This document shows positions 18,901 through 27,687 of a stretch of DNA of 64,000 nucleotides, in pieces. The position numbers were made by a program, and so were the translations under genes. How positions within the stretch are numbered: position 1 is the first letter of the stretch; the number at the start of each line of letters is the position of its first letter. Under the pieces are notes generated by a model, which saw only the letters and a list, made by a program, of their open reading frames with translations, was not told the origin of the DNA and ran no database searches. This DNA is from Gallintestinimicrobium propionicum (GTDB taxonomy: Bacteria > Bacillota > Clostridia > Lachnospirales > Lachnospiraceae). The stretch lies in assembly GCF_025567525.1 (NCBI RefSeq), contig NZ_JAOQJY010000004.1, positions 124,001 to 188,000 of the forward strand. Reading direction: 5' to 3'.

Positions 18901-19306
18901 CGTTTTTCCGTACTTCAAAAGCAATTCCCATGCAGACATACTGCTTTGTCCCGGTATCCTGCAGCTCCAGGACGATCTGGGCGCAGAAATCCTGTCCTTC
19001 GCGGTTTGCCGTGCCGTCCTTTTGTTCACCGCGCAGATAGCTCAACACGCTTCGTCTGTTTTTGGCGTCGTCCGCCGCTTTATTTAAAAAACTCGGAGAA
19101 AAGCTGCCGTATAAAATCACCTGGATCGCATCCATAACCGTGGATTTTCCCGAGCCGCTCTTGCCGGAAAACAGGTTCACATATTCGTGAAATTCCAGAA
19201 TTTTATGGTTGATTCCGCCCCAGTTATTCAGACACATCCGGGTAAAGATCTTCTTCGCCTGTTTCACGTTCCTCTTCTCCTTCCGTCGTTTTTTCTTCTG
19301 CGTCAT
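15914..19306 (-). CDS. jetC: Wadjet JetC-like SMC ATPase
   Basis: Up to 1130 residues with SMC/SbcC architecture. A Walker A GKSGSGKST (48-56) lies in the N-terminal head. Long coiled-coil arms (about 290-470 and 630-850) flank a hinge-like globular part. In the C-terminal head, an SGGEGQNPKY signature and Walker B LVLLDEAFSKMD precede a final VYGFRRHKN segment. In Wadjet systems JetC dimers extrude DNA loops with JetA and JetB, and JetD cuts the plasmid. The start is uncertain: the ATG at 19306 overlaps jetB by 83 nt and has no good ribosome site, while a GTG at 19267 has AAGGAG nine nt ahead. No jetD follows; the next gene converges on this one. Confidence 0.87.
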   Translation of the reverse strand: MTQKKKRRKEKRNVKQAKKIFTRMCLNNWGGINHKILEFHEYVNLFSGKSGSGKSTVMDAIQVILYGSFSPSFLNKAADDAKNRRSVLSYLRGEQKDGTANREGQDFCAQIVLELQDTGTKQYVCMGIAFEVRKNDSEIRKFVYFSHLGKMPEGGYLTAEGYPYSNQEIRALTEMRMKETAKGGRAELNRIYPSREAYISTLYDQILGYIDGNRFMTMEKSAIALKMSNGTGQFIRDYMFPKSEGDTIETISEQLGAYRDIKEKIDVLENKIGMLKKVREAGQKLTMTRADIVKQQAVIRCIDIEDLKNRIDALLQDQDRTQERLRELRQQEEELEALSAQLENELILVSADLKSSDLGNRQERLEELEKRSRMLADNAAQWRKILQGLRRWESDEIVADYISNRLLNLIGAFCTGPVTQAQCLELRSRLEEERQNIEEEYETYHEQERQLSKDLKEKQKLLDDMKNNRKSYPEVLTKARAALEQKLSALYGRTIKVWIFADLFDVEDEEWKNAVEGRLGRLKLSLITEPKVAADAAKAFREMGQFEEIDLIHSEAVTKSNPRVEEGSLYEAVRAVEPFADSCLKRYLGRIMKCRTVEELRSAKDGVTPDCYSYSNFIFRHLKKRDYTVGACIGSKVSRARQQDYEVDAQRLKKELEEAKRMADGLKAVREMESLKEEPAYLESLSRAAQELEAVLLETQETKATIESLRMGAYKELEEKEAELRKKRSELKKRISGMQNEIAQQTGNQERIRTELQSKNAALKEASVGYTQQPEITAMVQEALSKRSSGAVRAQKNAEIEVLCEKEQEQTEELSRARNAYILQYPSSGFSGSEKSNEGYEQLLSQYETDFEPQYRTEFEKQCDFIYRSLRENVIATIHGDIKAAKRHAAEINRLLKKTNFSDSIYQIKIEPAYNENGQFYDMLMAPELDSKNLDNDGFEGQLSLGEDSFYQKYEAKIRLLTDKFMPVKDDDERVLEQHRREMEQYADYRNYLSFSMYEQVTDADGNVIRENFVDDMAGRDSGGEGQNPKYVALLAGFAMLYMQQTNRDSRIKLVLLDEAFSKMDQERSAVCLKYARQMDLQLIVCVPDERLQSLIRNVDCVYGFRRHKNQISMMHIDKGNYLELLEGVE

Positions 19307-19886
19307 CCCGATAACGCTGTACCAGCTCGTTGATTGCCAAGGACGAGCAGAAAATATTCACCGTACCGTAAATATAGATCGGCGTCTGATCCTCTACGTT
19401 CAAAATCGCCCCCGGCAGCTCGATCATCTGGTGGGTTTTCATCAGATTTAGCGCAGCCTGCCAGTCCTGTGCGTTCAATTTTCCCGGAAGCAGTCCGGTA
19501 TTTCTGCCATATTCCCGGATTTCCGCCAGGGTCGTCACCGTTGCATGCAGTCCCTCGCCCATGATTTTATCCCGGTAAATCAGCTTTAACAAAAGCAAAA
19601 GCTTTGTCGTCGTCAGGCTCATTTTTTCCATCGCTGCACCGTCGCCTGTGATCCGGAACAGATGATCCTGCGGGTCGTGCACCAGCTCACAGCCCATCAC
19701 AGAAAGATAGTCCGCAATAAATTCCCGGTGCTTTAAACAGACCTGATAGCGCCCATTATCCCGGGCCGTCAGCGTCACCGGATCGTATTTTACCTGTAAA
19801 ATACAGGTCTGACGAAGCAGCTCCTGTATGGTTCTTCGAATCGCCTCCACCTCGGCGGGGGTGCGTTCCTCCAGATATGAAAACAT
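19224..19886 (-). CDS. jetB: Wadjet JetB-like subunit (DUF4194)
   Basis: 220 residues. The protein looks like the DUF4194/MksE-type accessory subunit: two winged-helix-like regions, with LLLLLKLIYRDKIM and a C-terminal FCSSLAINELVQRY, then a very acidic tail. JetB bridges the JetA kleisin and the JetC motor. It begins 3 nt after the jetA stop and overlaps jetC, indicating a single transcript. Assignment leans on gene order and size as well as on sequence. Confidence 0.82.
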   Translation of the reverse strand: MFSYLEERTPAEVEAIRRTIQELLRQTCILQVKYDPVTLTARDNGRYQVCLKHREFIADYLSVMGCELVHDPQDHLFRITGDGAAMEKMSLTTTKLLLLLKLIYRDKIMGEGLHATVTTLAEIREYGRNTGLLPGKLNAQDWQAALNLMKTHQMIELPGAILNVEDQTPIYIYGTVNIFCSSLAINELVQRYRDDAEEKTTEGEEERETGEEDLYPDVSE

Positions 19887-19889
19887 GTA

Positions 19890-21386
19890 TCAATTCTCCG
19901 TTTCGTCTATACTAAAACCGGTGTAGGAAAAGCCGTCCTTCTGATGGATTTCCTCCTGCAGCAAAATCCGGTCTTCCTCCTGTCTGCTCTGGGTCGCCTC
20001 CTGCCAGATAAACAGAAGCTTTTCCAGATCCTCTGCCGACTGCACCGTATCCTCCAAAACCTGAAAAACTCCGTTCTTCGTATGCCGCCGTCTGAACTCC
20101 TCCAGCTGTCTGCCGGTATAGAGCGGCTTCGGGACGAAATCTGCGATTTCCGAGGATGCCTCCTCCTGCAGAGCCAGCGGTACGAACTGATTTTCCAGCC
20201 TTGGCCGACGGTTGTAAAGGCTCGCGTCCCCGACAATGGAAAACGGTGCCGTCACATACATGCTGTCCCGCAGCTCTTCCAAAAGCGCTTCTTTTTTGTC
20301 GCTATGGTTGAGCAAACCGATCAGCTCCAGTGTGCTGTCCTCTACGCCTGCACCCTCCTGCAAAAGGTAGTGGATTCTCGCCAGCGCCCGCCGCGCAAAG
20401 ACAGTTTTCAATTCGATCAGGCGGTTATACTTTTTCTCGATTAAATCAAATTCGCGCTCCACCAAAAGAACCAGCTGCGCCGCCTCTTCGCAGAATTGAA
20501 TGCCGCGCTCCAGCCTTAAAAGGGCGGGCGCAGACGCGCCGGATGCCAGTGCTTTCGCCTGCATGGACGCTGCATAGCTGCCTCCTGCGCTTTCTGACAG
20601 TTCGGGCGCGCTGCTGTCGCTGCCCTGTGCAGCCATTAGCATCCGCTTCTGCGCCGTCAACCCCTCGCGACGGTTTTCATTTTCCTCCAGGATTTTCGCA
20701 ATCAGCTCCTTGACCGCCTCCTTATAGCGGTAAAAACTGTCTGTCGTTGTTAAAATTGCATATTTTACACTCTCGCGATTGTTGATCTCGTTGACCAGAA
20801 CCTCCTGAATTCCGATAAAGTCCTTTCGTTTGGAAAGTTCATCGAACCACAGCCGCATGCTGTCCTGCATATTGGACAGCATCTGTCCGAGGCTTTTGGA
20901 TGTGCGCAGGGCACTTTTTAAAATGCTGTTATTTTTTTCCGGATCCGAATCATAGGTGTAAAGGGCGCTGTATACAGACAGAATACTTTCCCGCTCCATG
21001 CTGTCGTCCTCTTTTTCAAGACGGTCAAACAGCTCCACATACAGCCTGCTGTACTCCGGAAAGCCAATGATATAGCAGTTTAATTTTTCATCAAAATCCT
21101 TCGAAAGCCAGCCCCACTTCACAAACCTGTCCAAAACAGCGGAGGGCGAAAGCCCGGGAAAGCCTTCGTCCTCCGTTTTTTCTGTTTCATCCTCCCACCA
21201 GACCAGGTTGACCCTGGCGATCGTTTCCGCCAGAATGCTCCTGCATTCCGAATCCGTCAGCTGCGTCAGGGCATAGGCTTCCTGATCCGCCTCGTACAAA
21301 GCGGTCAGAAGCTGCATGTAATACTCCATGTTCTGGGTGCGGAACAGCTTATAAAAATCTCTCGGTATCTTCTTTTTCAGAATCAT
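19890..21386 (-). CDS. jetA: Wadjet JetA-like kleisin (DUF5716)
   Basis: 498 residues. The opening IPRDFYKLFRTQNMEYYMQL and the central block SVYSALYTYDSDPEKNNSIL through SVKYAILTTTDSFYRYKEAV match my memory of the JetA/DUF5716 family in Clostridia. JetA is the kleisin that closes the SMC ring. A low-complexity Ala/Ser segment lies near residues 255-285. The gene begins 8 nt after dapF and is followed closely by jetB and jetC. Whether this set defends against plasmids or works in chromosome organisation, as MksBEF does, cannot be told without JetD. Confidence 0.85.
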   Translation of the reverse strand: MILKKKIPRDFYKLFRTQNMEYYMQLLTALYEADQEAYALTQLTDSECRSILAETIARVNLVWWEDETEKTEDEGFPGLSPSAVLDRFVKWGWLSKDFDEKLNCYIIGFPEYSRLYVELFDRLEKEDDSMERESILSVYSALYTYDSDPEKNNSILKSALRTSKSLGQMLSNMQDSMRLWFDELSKRKDFIGIQEVLVNEINNRESVKYAILTTTDSFYRYKEAVKELIAKILEENENRREGLTAQKRMLMAAQGSDSSAPELSESAGGSYAASMQAKALASGASAPALLRLERGIQFCEEAAQLVLLVEREFDLIEKKYNRLIELKTVFARRALARIHYLLQEGAGVEDSTLELIGLLNHSDKKEALLEELRDSMYVTAPFSIVGDASLYNRRPRLENQFVPLALQEEASSEIADFVPKPLYTGRQLEEFRRRHTKNGVFQVLEDTVQSAEDLEKLLFIWQEATQSRQEEDRILLQEEIHQKDGFSYTGFSIDETEN

Positions 21387-21394
21387 CTGTCGTG

Positions 21395-22246
21395 TTAAAC
21401 CTCATATTCCAGTTCTCCGTCAAAGACAAACTCCGCCGGACCTGTCATAAAGATATGGTTCGTCTTTTCGTCCCATTGGATCGTCAACGCACCGCCCAGC
21501 ACCTCTACGGTCACTTTCCGCCCCGTTTTGCCGTTTAAAACGCAGGCAACCGCCGTCGCACAGCAGCCTGTTCCACAGGCAAGGGTTTCACCGGTTCCGC
21601 GCTCCCAGACCCGCATTTTTACATATTCCGGGGATACGATTTCCACAAACTCGGTATTGGTGCGTCTCGGAAATCTCTCGTGATGCTCAAAATGCGGTCC
21701 GATCTGCTCCAGTGGCAAATCTGCCGTGCTGTCCACAAAAACAACGGCATGGGGATTTCCCATAGACACGCAGGTCATGCGGTATGTTTGATTCTCCACA
21801 GTGATCTCTTCATCGATGGACTGTCGGTTTTTAGAAACAACCGGAACCTCTGCCGCCGTCAGGATCGGCTCGCCCATATCCACACGGATCGCTTTTGTCA
21901 CGCCGTTTTCCACCGTCAGATCCATATATTTCACTTTTCCGCCGCTGATAATGGAAAACCTTGCCCGATCGGTCAATCCTTTGTCATGGGCATATTTTGC
22001 CACGCAGCGGATGCCGTTTCCGCACATTTCCGCCCTTGTGCCGTCTGCGTTATACATCTCCATCTCAAAATCTGCTTCGTCAGAAGGATTGATAAAAATA
22101 ACGCCATCGCCGCCGACCCCGAAATGACGGTCGCTGGCAAAGCGGACAAATTCCGGCTTCTTTTCCTGCGGTATATGCTCCGTAAATCCATTGACATAAA
22201 CGTAATCATTCCCACAGCCCTGCATTTTTGTAAATCTGATCTTCAT
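21395..22246 (-). CDS. dapF: Diaminopimelate epimerase
   Basis: Interconverts LL- and meso-diaminopimelate for lysine and peptidoglycan synthesis. 283 residues from the ATG at 22246, preceded by GGAGGATTT. The start KMQGCGNDYVYVNGF and the two active-site cysteine motifs ADGTRAEMCGNGIRC and ERGTGETLACGTGC are intact. It heads the jetABC cluster with only 8 nt to jetA, so the SMC genes are probably transcribed with this housekeeping gene. Confidence 0.96.
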   Translation of the reverse strand: MKIRFTKMQGCGNDYVYVNGFTEHIPQEKKPEFVRFASDRHFGVGGDGVIFINPSDEADFEMEMYNADGTRAEMCGNGIRCVAKYAHDKGLTDRARFSIISGGKVKYMDLTVENGVTKAIRVDMGEPILTAAEVPVVSKNRQSIDEEITVENQTYRMTCVSMGNPHAVVFVDSTADLPLEQIGPHFEHHERFPRRTNTEFVEIVSPEYVKMRVWERGTGETLACGTGCCATAVACVLNGKTGRKVTVEVLGGALTIQWDEKTNHIFMTGPAEFVFDGELEYEV

Positions 22247-22319
22247 AAATCCTCCATACAGACATAATCTGTAAAACCCCTGCGTACACTGGAATAACAA
22301 AATATCCGGGGGTATCGCA

Positions 22320-22769
22320 ATGCGTTCCAAAACAAAAATTATCGTACTTCATTTAAAAGAACTGATCTATACCGGAATCCTGCTCGTTTTAGGCGTTGGA
22401 CTGCTTTTTTTGCTGCTGCAGATCTTTCTGCCCAAAAAGGCAGTTCCAAAACCGGACTATGACGCAGAAACCTCCCTGTACCTGCCCGGAAAATACACCT
22501 CCACGGTTCAGCTCGGAAACGACCACGCGGATGTAGAGGTCGTCGTGGACAGCTCCGATATTCTTTCCATCCGTCTCGTCAATTTAAGTCAGACTGTCAC
22601 AGCCATGTATCCGCTGGTCGAACCCTGCATGGATACACTGGCGAAACAGATCTGTGAAAAACAATCCCTCGAAGGCATCACCTACCCGGACGAAAACCGC
22701 TACACGTCACAGCTTCTGCTGCAGGCGATCGACGCTGCGCTGCAAAAGGCGACATATCCCCAAACCTGA
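22320..22769 (+). CDS. Membrane-anchored FMN-bind-like protein
   Basis: 149 residues: a short basic N-terminus, one membrane segment (about 14-36) and an extracytoplasmic domain. The domain has YTSTVQLGNDHADVEVVVDS followed by the end ENRYTSQLLLQAIDAALQKA, resembling the FMN-binding fold of flavin-transferred proteins but without the canonical SGAT-T flavin attachment motif (PDENRYTSQ sits in its place). It may therefore have lost covalent flavin. It is divergent from dapF, starts after GGGGGT and has no partner gene. Function unknown; the family assignment is tentative. Confidence 0.65.
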   Translation: MRSKTKIIVLHLKELIYTGILLVLGVGLLFLLLQIFLPKKAVPKPDYDAETSLYLPGKYTSTVQLGNDHADVEVVVDSSDILSIRLVNLSQTVTAMYPLVEPCMDTLAKQICEKQSLEGITYPDENRYTSQLLLQAIDAALQKATYPQT

Positions 22770-22801
22770 CCAGCCCAGCGCATTCGCAAAGGAAGGCTTA
22801 T

Positions 22802-24724
22802 TTATCCCGGCAGCTGATCCAGTTCCTTCTGCCATGCCATGCGGCTCGCATCCGAAGGCATCCGAAGGTCTCCCCTCGGCGATACCGCGACACTTCCGAC
22901 TTTCGGTCCGTCCGGCAGGCACGAACGCTTAAACTGCTGTGCAAAGAAGCGGCGGCAAAAGGTCTTTAGCCACTTGCCGATCGTTTCTTTGCTGTAAATG
23001 CCTTCAAATGCCCTGCAGGCAAGCCGGTAGATCTTCGCCGGGCCAAAGCCACAGCGCAGCAGCTGATATAAAAAGAAATCATGGAGCTCGTAGGGGCCGA
23101 CCAGATCCTCTGTTTTCTGGCTGATCTTTCCGTCCTCCGGCGGCAAAAGCTCGGGGCTTACCGGCGTGTCGAGGACATCCAGCAGCACCTCCTGCAGCAC
23201 TTTTTCGCTTTCGCTGCAGGTATTCGCACAATATGCCACCAGATGGCGCACCAGCGTCTTGGGCACGCCGACGTTTACGCCATACATCGACATATGATCG
23301 CCGTTATAGGTCGCCCAGCCCAGTGCAAGCTCCGACATATCCCCGGTTCCGATGACAAGTCCGTTGCTCTGGTTGGCGAGATCCATCAATACCTGAGTGC
23401 GTTCCCGCGCCTGCCCGTTTTCGTAGGTTACATCGTGCTTGTCCATATCCTGACCGATATCCCGAAAATGCACCTGCACCGCCTCTCGGATGTTCACCTC
23501 GATTAACTTCGCGCCAAGGGTCTGCGCCAGCCTGCAGGCATTTTCATAGGTGCGGTTCGTCGTACCAAAGCACGGCATCGTCACCGCTAAAATATCGTTT
23601 CTGTCTTTCCCGAGCAAATCAAATGCCCGCGCCGTCACCAAAAGGGCAAGGGTCGAATCCAGACCGCCGGAAACGCCGATCACCGCCGTTTTCGCCCCCG
23701 TATGCTCGTAACGTTTTTTCAGTCCCTGCGCCTGAATCGATAGAATCTGCTCACAGCGCTCCTTTTTCAAGGTTTCATCCGACGGGACAAACGGCATCTG
23801 GGCAAACGTGCGCGTCAGCTTTGTTTCTTCTTTTTCCAAGGCAAAACCAATCCGTACACAGGTTTCTGTGTTTTCGGGCACAAATGTGCTCATTCTGCGC
23901 CGCTCGTGGCAGATTTTATGAATATCCAGCTCCGAAAAAATCGTCTCGTTTTCAAAGCGTGCAGCCTCCGCCAGCACGCTTCCGTTCTCTGCAATCATAT
24001 GATGCCCGGAAAAAACGAGATCCTGAGTGGATTCTCCATCCCCCGCGCTCGCGTAGACATAGCCACACAGAAGCCGCGCGCTCGTGGCAGCAATCAGGCT
24101 CTTACGGTAGGTGTCCTTTCCGACCGTCTCGTTGGAGGCGGACAGGTTGACAATCACCGTCGCGCCCGCCTTTGCCAGCGCCGTCGAGGGCGGGTCCATC
24201 ACCCAGACGTCCTCGCACAGCTCACAGCCCACGACAAGCCCTTTCAGATTCCTGCAGGAAAACAACAGATTTCCGCCAAAGGGTACGGTCTGTCCCAGCA
24301 CATCCACCTCGGACACTTCCCTGCTGCCTGCCGCAAAATGCCGCACCTCATAAAATTCGCCATAGTTTGGAATATTCTGCTTCGGGACAAGCCCCAGGAT
24401 CCTGCCATCCTGTACTGCTGCTGCCACATTGTAAAGCTTTCCGTCTTTTTCAAAGGGAAGCCCCACAAAGGTCAGCGCATCGTGCCCTTTTGTATGCTCC
24501 AGCACCGTCTGCAGCCCTTCCAGGCTTTCTTCCAGCAGGCGTTCCTGCAAAAACAGATCCTGACAGGTATATCCGGTCAGACACAGCTCCGGCAAAACGA
24601 TCAACTTTGCACGCTGTGCATAACAGGAGTCCAGCGCCTTACAGATTTCCAGTGCGTTCCAGGCAGGGTCTGCAACACGGATTTTCGGTGCAGCCGCCGC
24701 AGCTTTTAAAAAACCGTCTTTCAT
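22802..24724 (-). CDS. nadE: Glutamine-dependent NAD+ synthetase
   Basis: 640 residues, the two-domain glutamine-hydrolysing form. The N-terminal nitrilase-like amidase has Glu46 (VLPELCLTGY), Lys115 (LVPKQNIPNYGEFYE) and Cys170 (CELCEDVW). The C-terminal synthetase has the ATP P-loop SGGLDST (352-358) and GTGDMSELALGW. It amidates deamido-NAD using ammonia from glutamine, the final step of NAD+ synthesis. Its start overlaps the hslO stop by 4 nt, so the two are co-translated. Confidence 0.95.
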   Translation of the reverse strand: MKDGFLKAAAAAPKIRVADPAWNALEICKALDSCYAQRAKLIVLPELCLTGYTCQDLFLQERLLEESLEGLQTVLEHTKGHDALTFVGLPFEKDGKLYNVAAAVQDGRILGLVPKQNIPNYGEFYEVRHFAAGSREVSEVDVLGQTVPFGGNLLFSCRNLKGLVVGCELCEDVWVMDPPSTALAKAGATVIVNLSASNETVGKDTYRKSLIAATSARLLCGYVYASAGDGESTQDLVFSGHHMIAENGSVLAEAARFENETIFSELDIHKICHERRRMSTFVPENTETCVRIGFALEKEETKLTRTFAQMPFVPSDETLKKERCEQILSIQAQGLKKRYEHTGAKTAVIGVSGGLDSTLALLVTARAFDLLGKDRNDILAVTMPCFGTTNRTYENACRLAQTLGAKLIEVNIREAVQVHFRDIGQDMDKHDVTYENGQARERTQVLMDLANQSNGLVIGTGDMSELALGWATYNGDHMSMYGVNVGVPKTLVRHLVAYCANTCSESEKVLQEVLLDVLDTPVSPELLPPEDGKISQKTEDLVGPYELHDFFLYQLLRCGFGPAKIYRLACRAFEGIYSKETIGKWLKTFCRRFFAQQFKRSCLPDGPKVGSVAVSPRGDLRMPSDASRMAWQKELDQLPG

Positions 24725-25599
24725 CGGGATTTTTTCTCCATTTTTTTCAACTCATCCACGTCAAACTTATAGGTTTTGCCGCAGAAATGACAGTTTACCT
24801 CGATCGGCTTGTCCTCGTCGATCATCTCCTGCAGTTCTTTTTTGCCGATGGAAATCAGCGCTTTTTCCACCCGTTCCTTGCTGCAGTTGCAGGTAAAGCT
24901 GCAGGGCATCCGGTCGGTAATCTCCACATCCAAGCCGTCCAGCACCCGCTCTAACAGCTGCTCCGGTGTCATTCCCTGGTCGAGCAGCGCCGTCACAGAA
25001 TTGATCAGCGACAGGTTGTGCTCCAGCTTCGAAATCGTCTCTTCCTCTGCAAAGGGCATCAGCTGAATGATAAAGCCGCCTGCACAGCGCACGGTATTCG
25101 TCTTTTCCATCAAAACGCCCAGACCCACCGAAGAAGGCGTCTGCTCGGAGGTTGCAAAATACGAGGTCAGGTCATCCCCGATCTCTCCGGTCACCAGGGC
25201 TGTCTGTCCCACATAGGGTTCCTTTAAGCCGAGGTCACGGATGACAGAGAGCGTTCCCCTGCCGACCGCCCCTCCGACGTCGAGCTTGCCCTTCGCATTC
25301 GCAGGCAGGATGACGTCCGGCACCGTCGCATAGCCCTTGACCTCGCCCTTGGCGTTTGCCGTCACGGTCAGACCGCGAACCGGACCATCGCCGCGAACCT
25401 GCAGGGTTAAAAGATCGTCGTCGCCCTTTAACATGCTGCCCATCATCACGCCGGCTGTCAGCAGACGTCCCAACGCCGCCGTTACTACCGGGCTGGTGTT
25501 ATGTGCCTGTCTCGCTGTCTCCACAAGCTCCTTTGTTGTCACTGCAAACGCGCGCACCTGTGCATTCGCCGCCGTCGCGCGTACCATATAATCTCCCAT
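24721..25599 (-). CDS. hslO: Hsp33 redox-regulated chaperone
   Basis: 292 residues from the ATG at 25599, which follows GGAGGAGCT. The C-terminal redox switch CNC (237-239) and CHFC (270-273) binds zinc when reduced; oxidation releases zinc, unfolds the linker and activates holdase activity. The N-terminal domain (VRATAANAQVRAFAVTTKEL) is typical. It is coupled to nadE, a plausible grouping for redox stress, though I see no regulator site. Confidence 0.95.
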   Translation of the reverse strand: MGDYMVRATAANAQVRAFAVTTKELVETARQAHNTSPVVTAALGRLLTAGVMMGSMLKGDDDLLTLQVRGDGPVRGLTVTANAKGEVKGYATVPDVILPANAKGKLDVGGAVGRGTLSVIRDLGLKEPYVGQTALVTGEIGDDLTSYFATSEQTPSSVGLGVLMEKTNTVRCAGGFIIQLMPFAEEETISKLEHNLSLINSVTALLDQGMTPEQLLERVLDGLDVEITDRMPCSFTCNCSKERVEKALISIGKKELQEMIDEDKPIEVNCHFCGKTYKFDVDELKKMEKKSR

Positions 25600-25702
25600 A
25601 GCTCCTCCATTCCTCAGGCTTACTTTACGGCAAGCCCCTGCCATTTCCACGCTGCGCTTTTCACCGCATAGCTTTTCTGCGTTGCGCAAATATTTTCATT
25701 TC

Positions 25703-26464
25703 TTATCCCAGATTCTTCCCGTGCTCGCGCGCGATCACATAGATCCGCTCGCTCGTCTCCGTTACGCTTCCATGCGTGTCTGCATCCAGTGCCTCGACAA
25801 AAATCAGCCCGGACTGTTCCACGAGCCGTTTCATCGTTTCCAGCGTATAGCCGCGCTGCAGATGGGTCTCCGTAAATTTGCGGAACAGGTCTTTTTGCTG
25901 TTTCACAAAAATCGTCAGATCGTATTCGTTGATCTGATCCTCCGCCGTATAATAATTTTCCCAGATAAAGCTGCAATCCTCCCGGTTTTCCGCAATCGTG
26001 CTGTCACCGATGACTGTTTCGTATTTATAGACCGTATTAAAATCGAAGATAAAAAGCCCATTCGGGTCAAGATAGTTGTTTACCAGTTTAAAAGTTGTCA
26101 GTAAGTCATCTTCTTCCAGTAGATAATTTAACGAGTCGCACAGACAGATCACCGCCCGGACCGTTCCGTAAAGCTCAAACTCCCGCATATCCTGCTGCAA
26201 ATACAAAATATTATGACCGGACTGCGCACGCTTCTCCATTGCAATGTCCAGCATGCTGTCTGACAGATCAACACCGATCATGTCGTAGCCCTGCTTTGCC
26301 AGAAGCTCCGTCATGGAGCCCGTGCCACAGCCGAGATCCAGCAGGATTCCGTCCGTGATCTGATCCTGTTTCAGGCGTCCGACTACAAACTGACACCATT
26401 CTTCATAGGGCGTTTCATCCATGAACCGATCATAAACTAACGCAAAATCCTCATACATTTCCAT
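25703..26464 (-). CDS. Class I SAM-dependent methyltransferase
   Basis: 253 residues with the SAM-binding motif ILLDLGCGTGSMTELLA (about 41-57), then VDLSDSMLDIA and CLCDSLNYLL. The C-terminal half (FDFNTVYKYETVIGD..) resembles small-molecule methyltransferases of Clostridia and Bacilli. The substrate cannot be named. It is flanked by hisC upstream (122-nt gap with no feature I recognise) and hslO downstream. Confidence 0.85.
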   Translation of the reverse strand: MEMYEDFALVYDRFMDETPYEEWCQFVVGRLKQDQITDGILLDLGCGTGSMTELLAKQGYDMIGVDLSDSMLDIAMEKRAQSGHNILYLQQDMREFELYGTVRAVICLCDSLNYLLEEDDLLTTFKLVNNYLDPNGLFIFDFNTVYKYETVIGDSTIAENREDCSFIWENYYTAEDQINEYDLTIFVKQQKDLFRKFTETHLQRGYTLETMKRLVEQSGLIFVEALDADTHGSVTETSERIYVIAREHGKNLG

Positions 26465-26586
26465 TCGTTATCCACGCTCCTTCTGCCGCGCAGCGGCGTT
26501 TTTCTGCATCTGTCCGCGTGCGTTCCTGTGTCTGCATGCGAACGTATTTTCCGCTGCTGCCCGCGCGTTTTCGAACATGCCGCGCC

Positions 26587-27657
26587 CTATTTCACCAGCT
26601 CTACCAGCACTTCGACCAGCCGCTCCATCTCCGCCTGCGTGCCGACTGTAATCCGCAGATAGTTGTCGATTCTGGGCTTTTTGAAATATCGCACATAAAT
26701 TCCGGCTGTTTTCAGGTTCTCGAATAACTCCTGCGCCGGGACGGTTTTGTGCGTTGCAAAAATAAAGTTCGCCTTCGAATCCGGGAACGTAAAGCCAAGC
26801 TCTGTCAGCTTCTGCTTCGTCCATTCCCGCGTCGCCACGATTTTCCCCGTAATCTCCTGAAAATACGCACGGTCCTCTACGCATGCCTTTCCGCAGGCAA
26901 TCGTCAGGCGGTTCATTGTATAGGAGTTGAAGGAAAATTTGACATCATTTAAATAGGAAATCAGCTTCTTTTGGCCGATTGCAAAGCCGATTCTCATACC
27001 CGCAAGTGCGCGCGATTTCGAAAACGTCTGCACGACGAGCAGATTTTCATACTTATCCACAAGAGGCAGGGCACTCACACCCCCGAAATCCACATAGGCC
27101 TCGTCTACAATCACAACGGAATCGGGATTTTTTGCCACGATCTCCTCGATCGTATCCAGATTCTCCATCAGACCGGTCGGTGCGTTGGGGTTCGGGAAAA
27201 TGATGCCGCCGTTTTCGTTCAGGTAGTCCTCTTTTTTCAGGCGGAACCTTTCATCCAGCCCAGGCGTCCGATAGGGAATGCCGTACAAATCCGCCCAGAC
27301 GTCGTAGAAGGAATAGGTGATGTCCGGGAACAGAATCGGTTTTTTGCTGTTAAAAAAGGTCAGAAATGCCAGCGCCAGCACATCGTCGGAGCCAACGCCC
27401 ACAAACACCTGGTCTGCCGCAACCGGATGCTCCGAAACAGAAACCGCCGCTGCAATCGCTTCCCGCAGCTCAAGCGCCGCCGGATCGGGATACAGCCGCA
27501 GCTTATCCGCTTCAAACTCCTGCAGTGCTTTTGTCACACCCGGTGCAGGCGGATACGGGCATTCGTTGGTGTTTAACTTGATGATGTCATTTCGTTTGGG
27601 CTGCTCTCCCGGTGTGTAGGGGACAACCCTGCGTACATTTGCTTCCCAGTCTGCCAT
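26587..27657 (-). CDS. hisC: Histidinol-phosphate aminotransferase
   Basis: A fold-type I PLP aminotransferase of 356 residues. LNTNECPYPPAPGV near the start, NPNAPTG (155-161), DEAYVDF (185-191) and the PLP lysine motif TFSKSRALAGMRIG (Lys214) mark the HisC family. It converts histidinol phosphate and 2-oxoglutarate to imidazole acetol phosphate and glutamate, or the reverse. It is apart from other his genes, as often seen in Clostridia, and might also act on aromatic amino acids. Confidence 0.92.
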   Translation of the reverse strand: MADWEANVRRVVPYTPGEQPKRNDIIKLNTNECPYPPAPGVTKALQEFEADKLRLYPDPAALELREAIAAAVSVSEHPVAADQVFVGVGSDDVLALAFLTFFNSKKPILFPDITYSFYDVWADLYGIPYRTPGLDERFRLKKEDYLNENGGIIFPNPNAPTGLMENLDTIEEIVAKNPDSVVIVDEAYVDFGGVSALPLVDKYENLLVVQTFSKSRALAGMRIGFAIGQKKLISYLNDVKFSFNSYTMNRLTIACGKACVEDRAYFQEITGKIVATREWTKQKLTELGFTFPDSKANFIFATHKTVPAQELFENLKTAGIYVRYFKKPRIDNYLRITVGTQAEMERLVEVLVELVK

Positions 27658-27687
27658 GACAGTTCCTCTCTTTCTGATGTAGTATCG

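Noticed and set aside
15914..21386. Calling the SMC cluster MukBEF
   Set aside because: JetA and JetB sequences and the 1130-residue motor fit the Wadjet/Mks branch, and MukB is larger and confined to other bacteria.
26465..26586. A small gene or RNA between hisC and the methyltransferase gene
   Set aside because: Only a short GCCGCTGCGCGGC hairpin is seen, with no start site, promoter or RNA signature.
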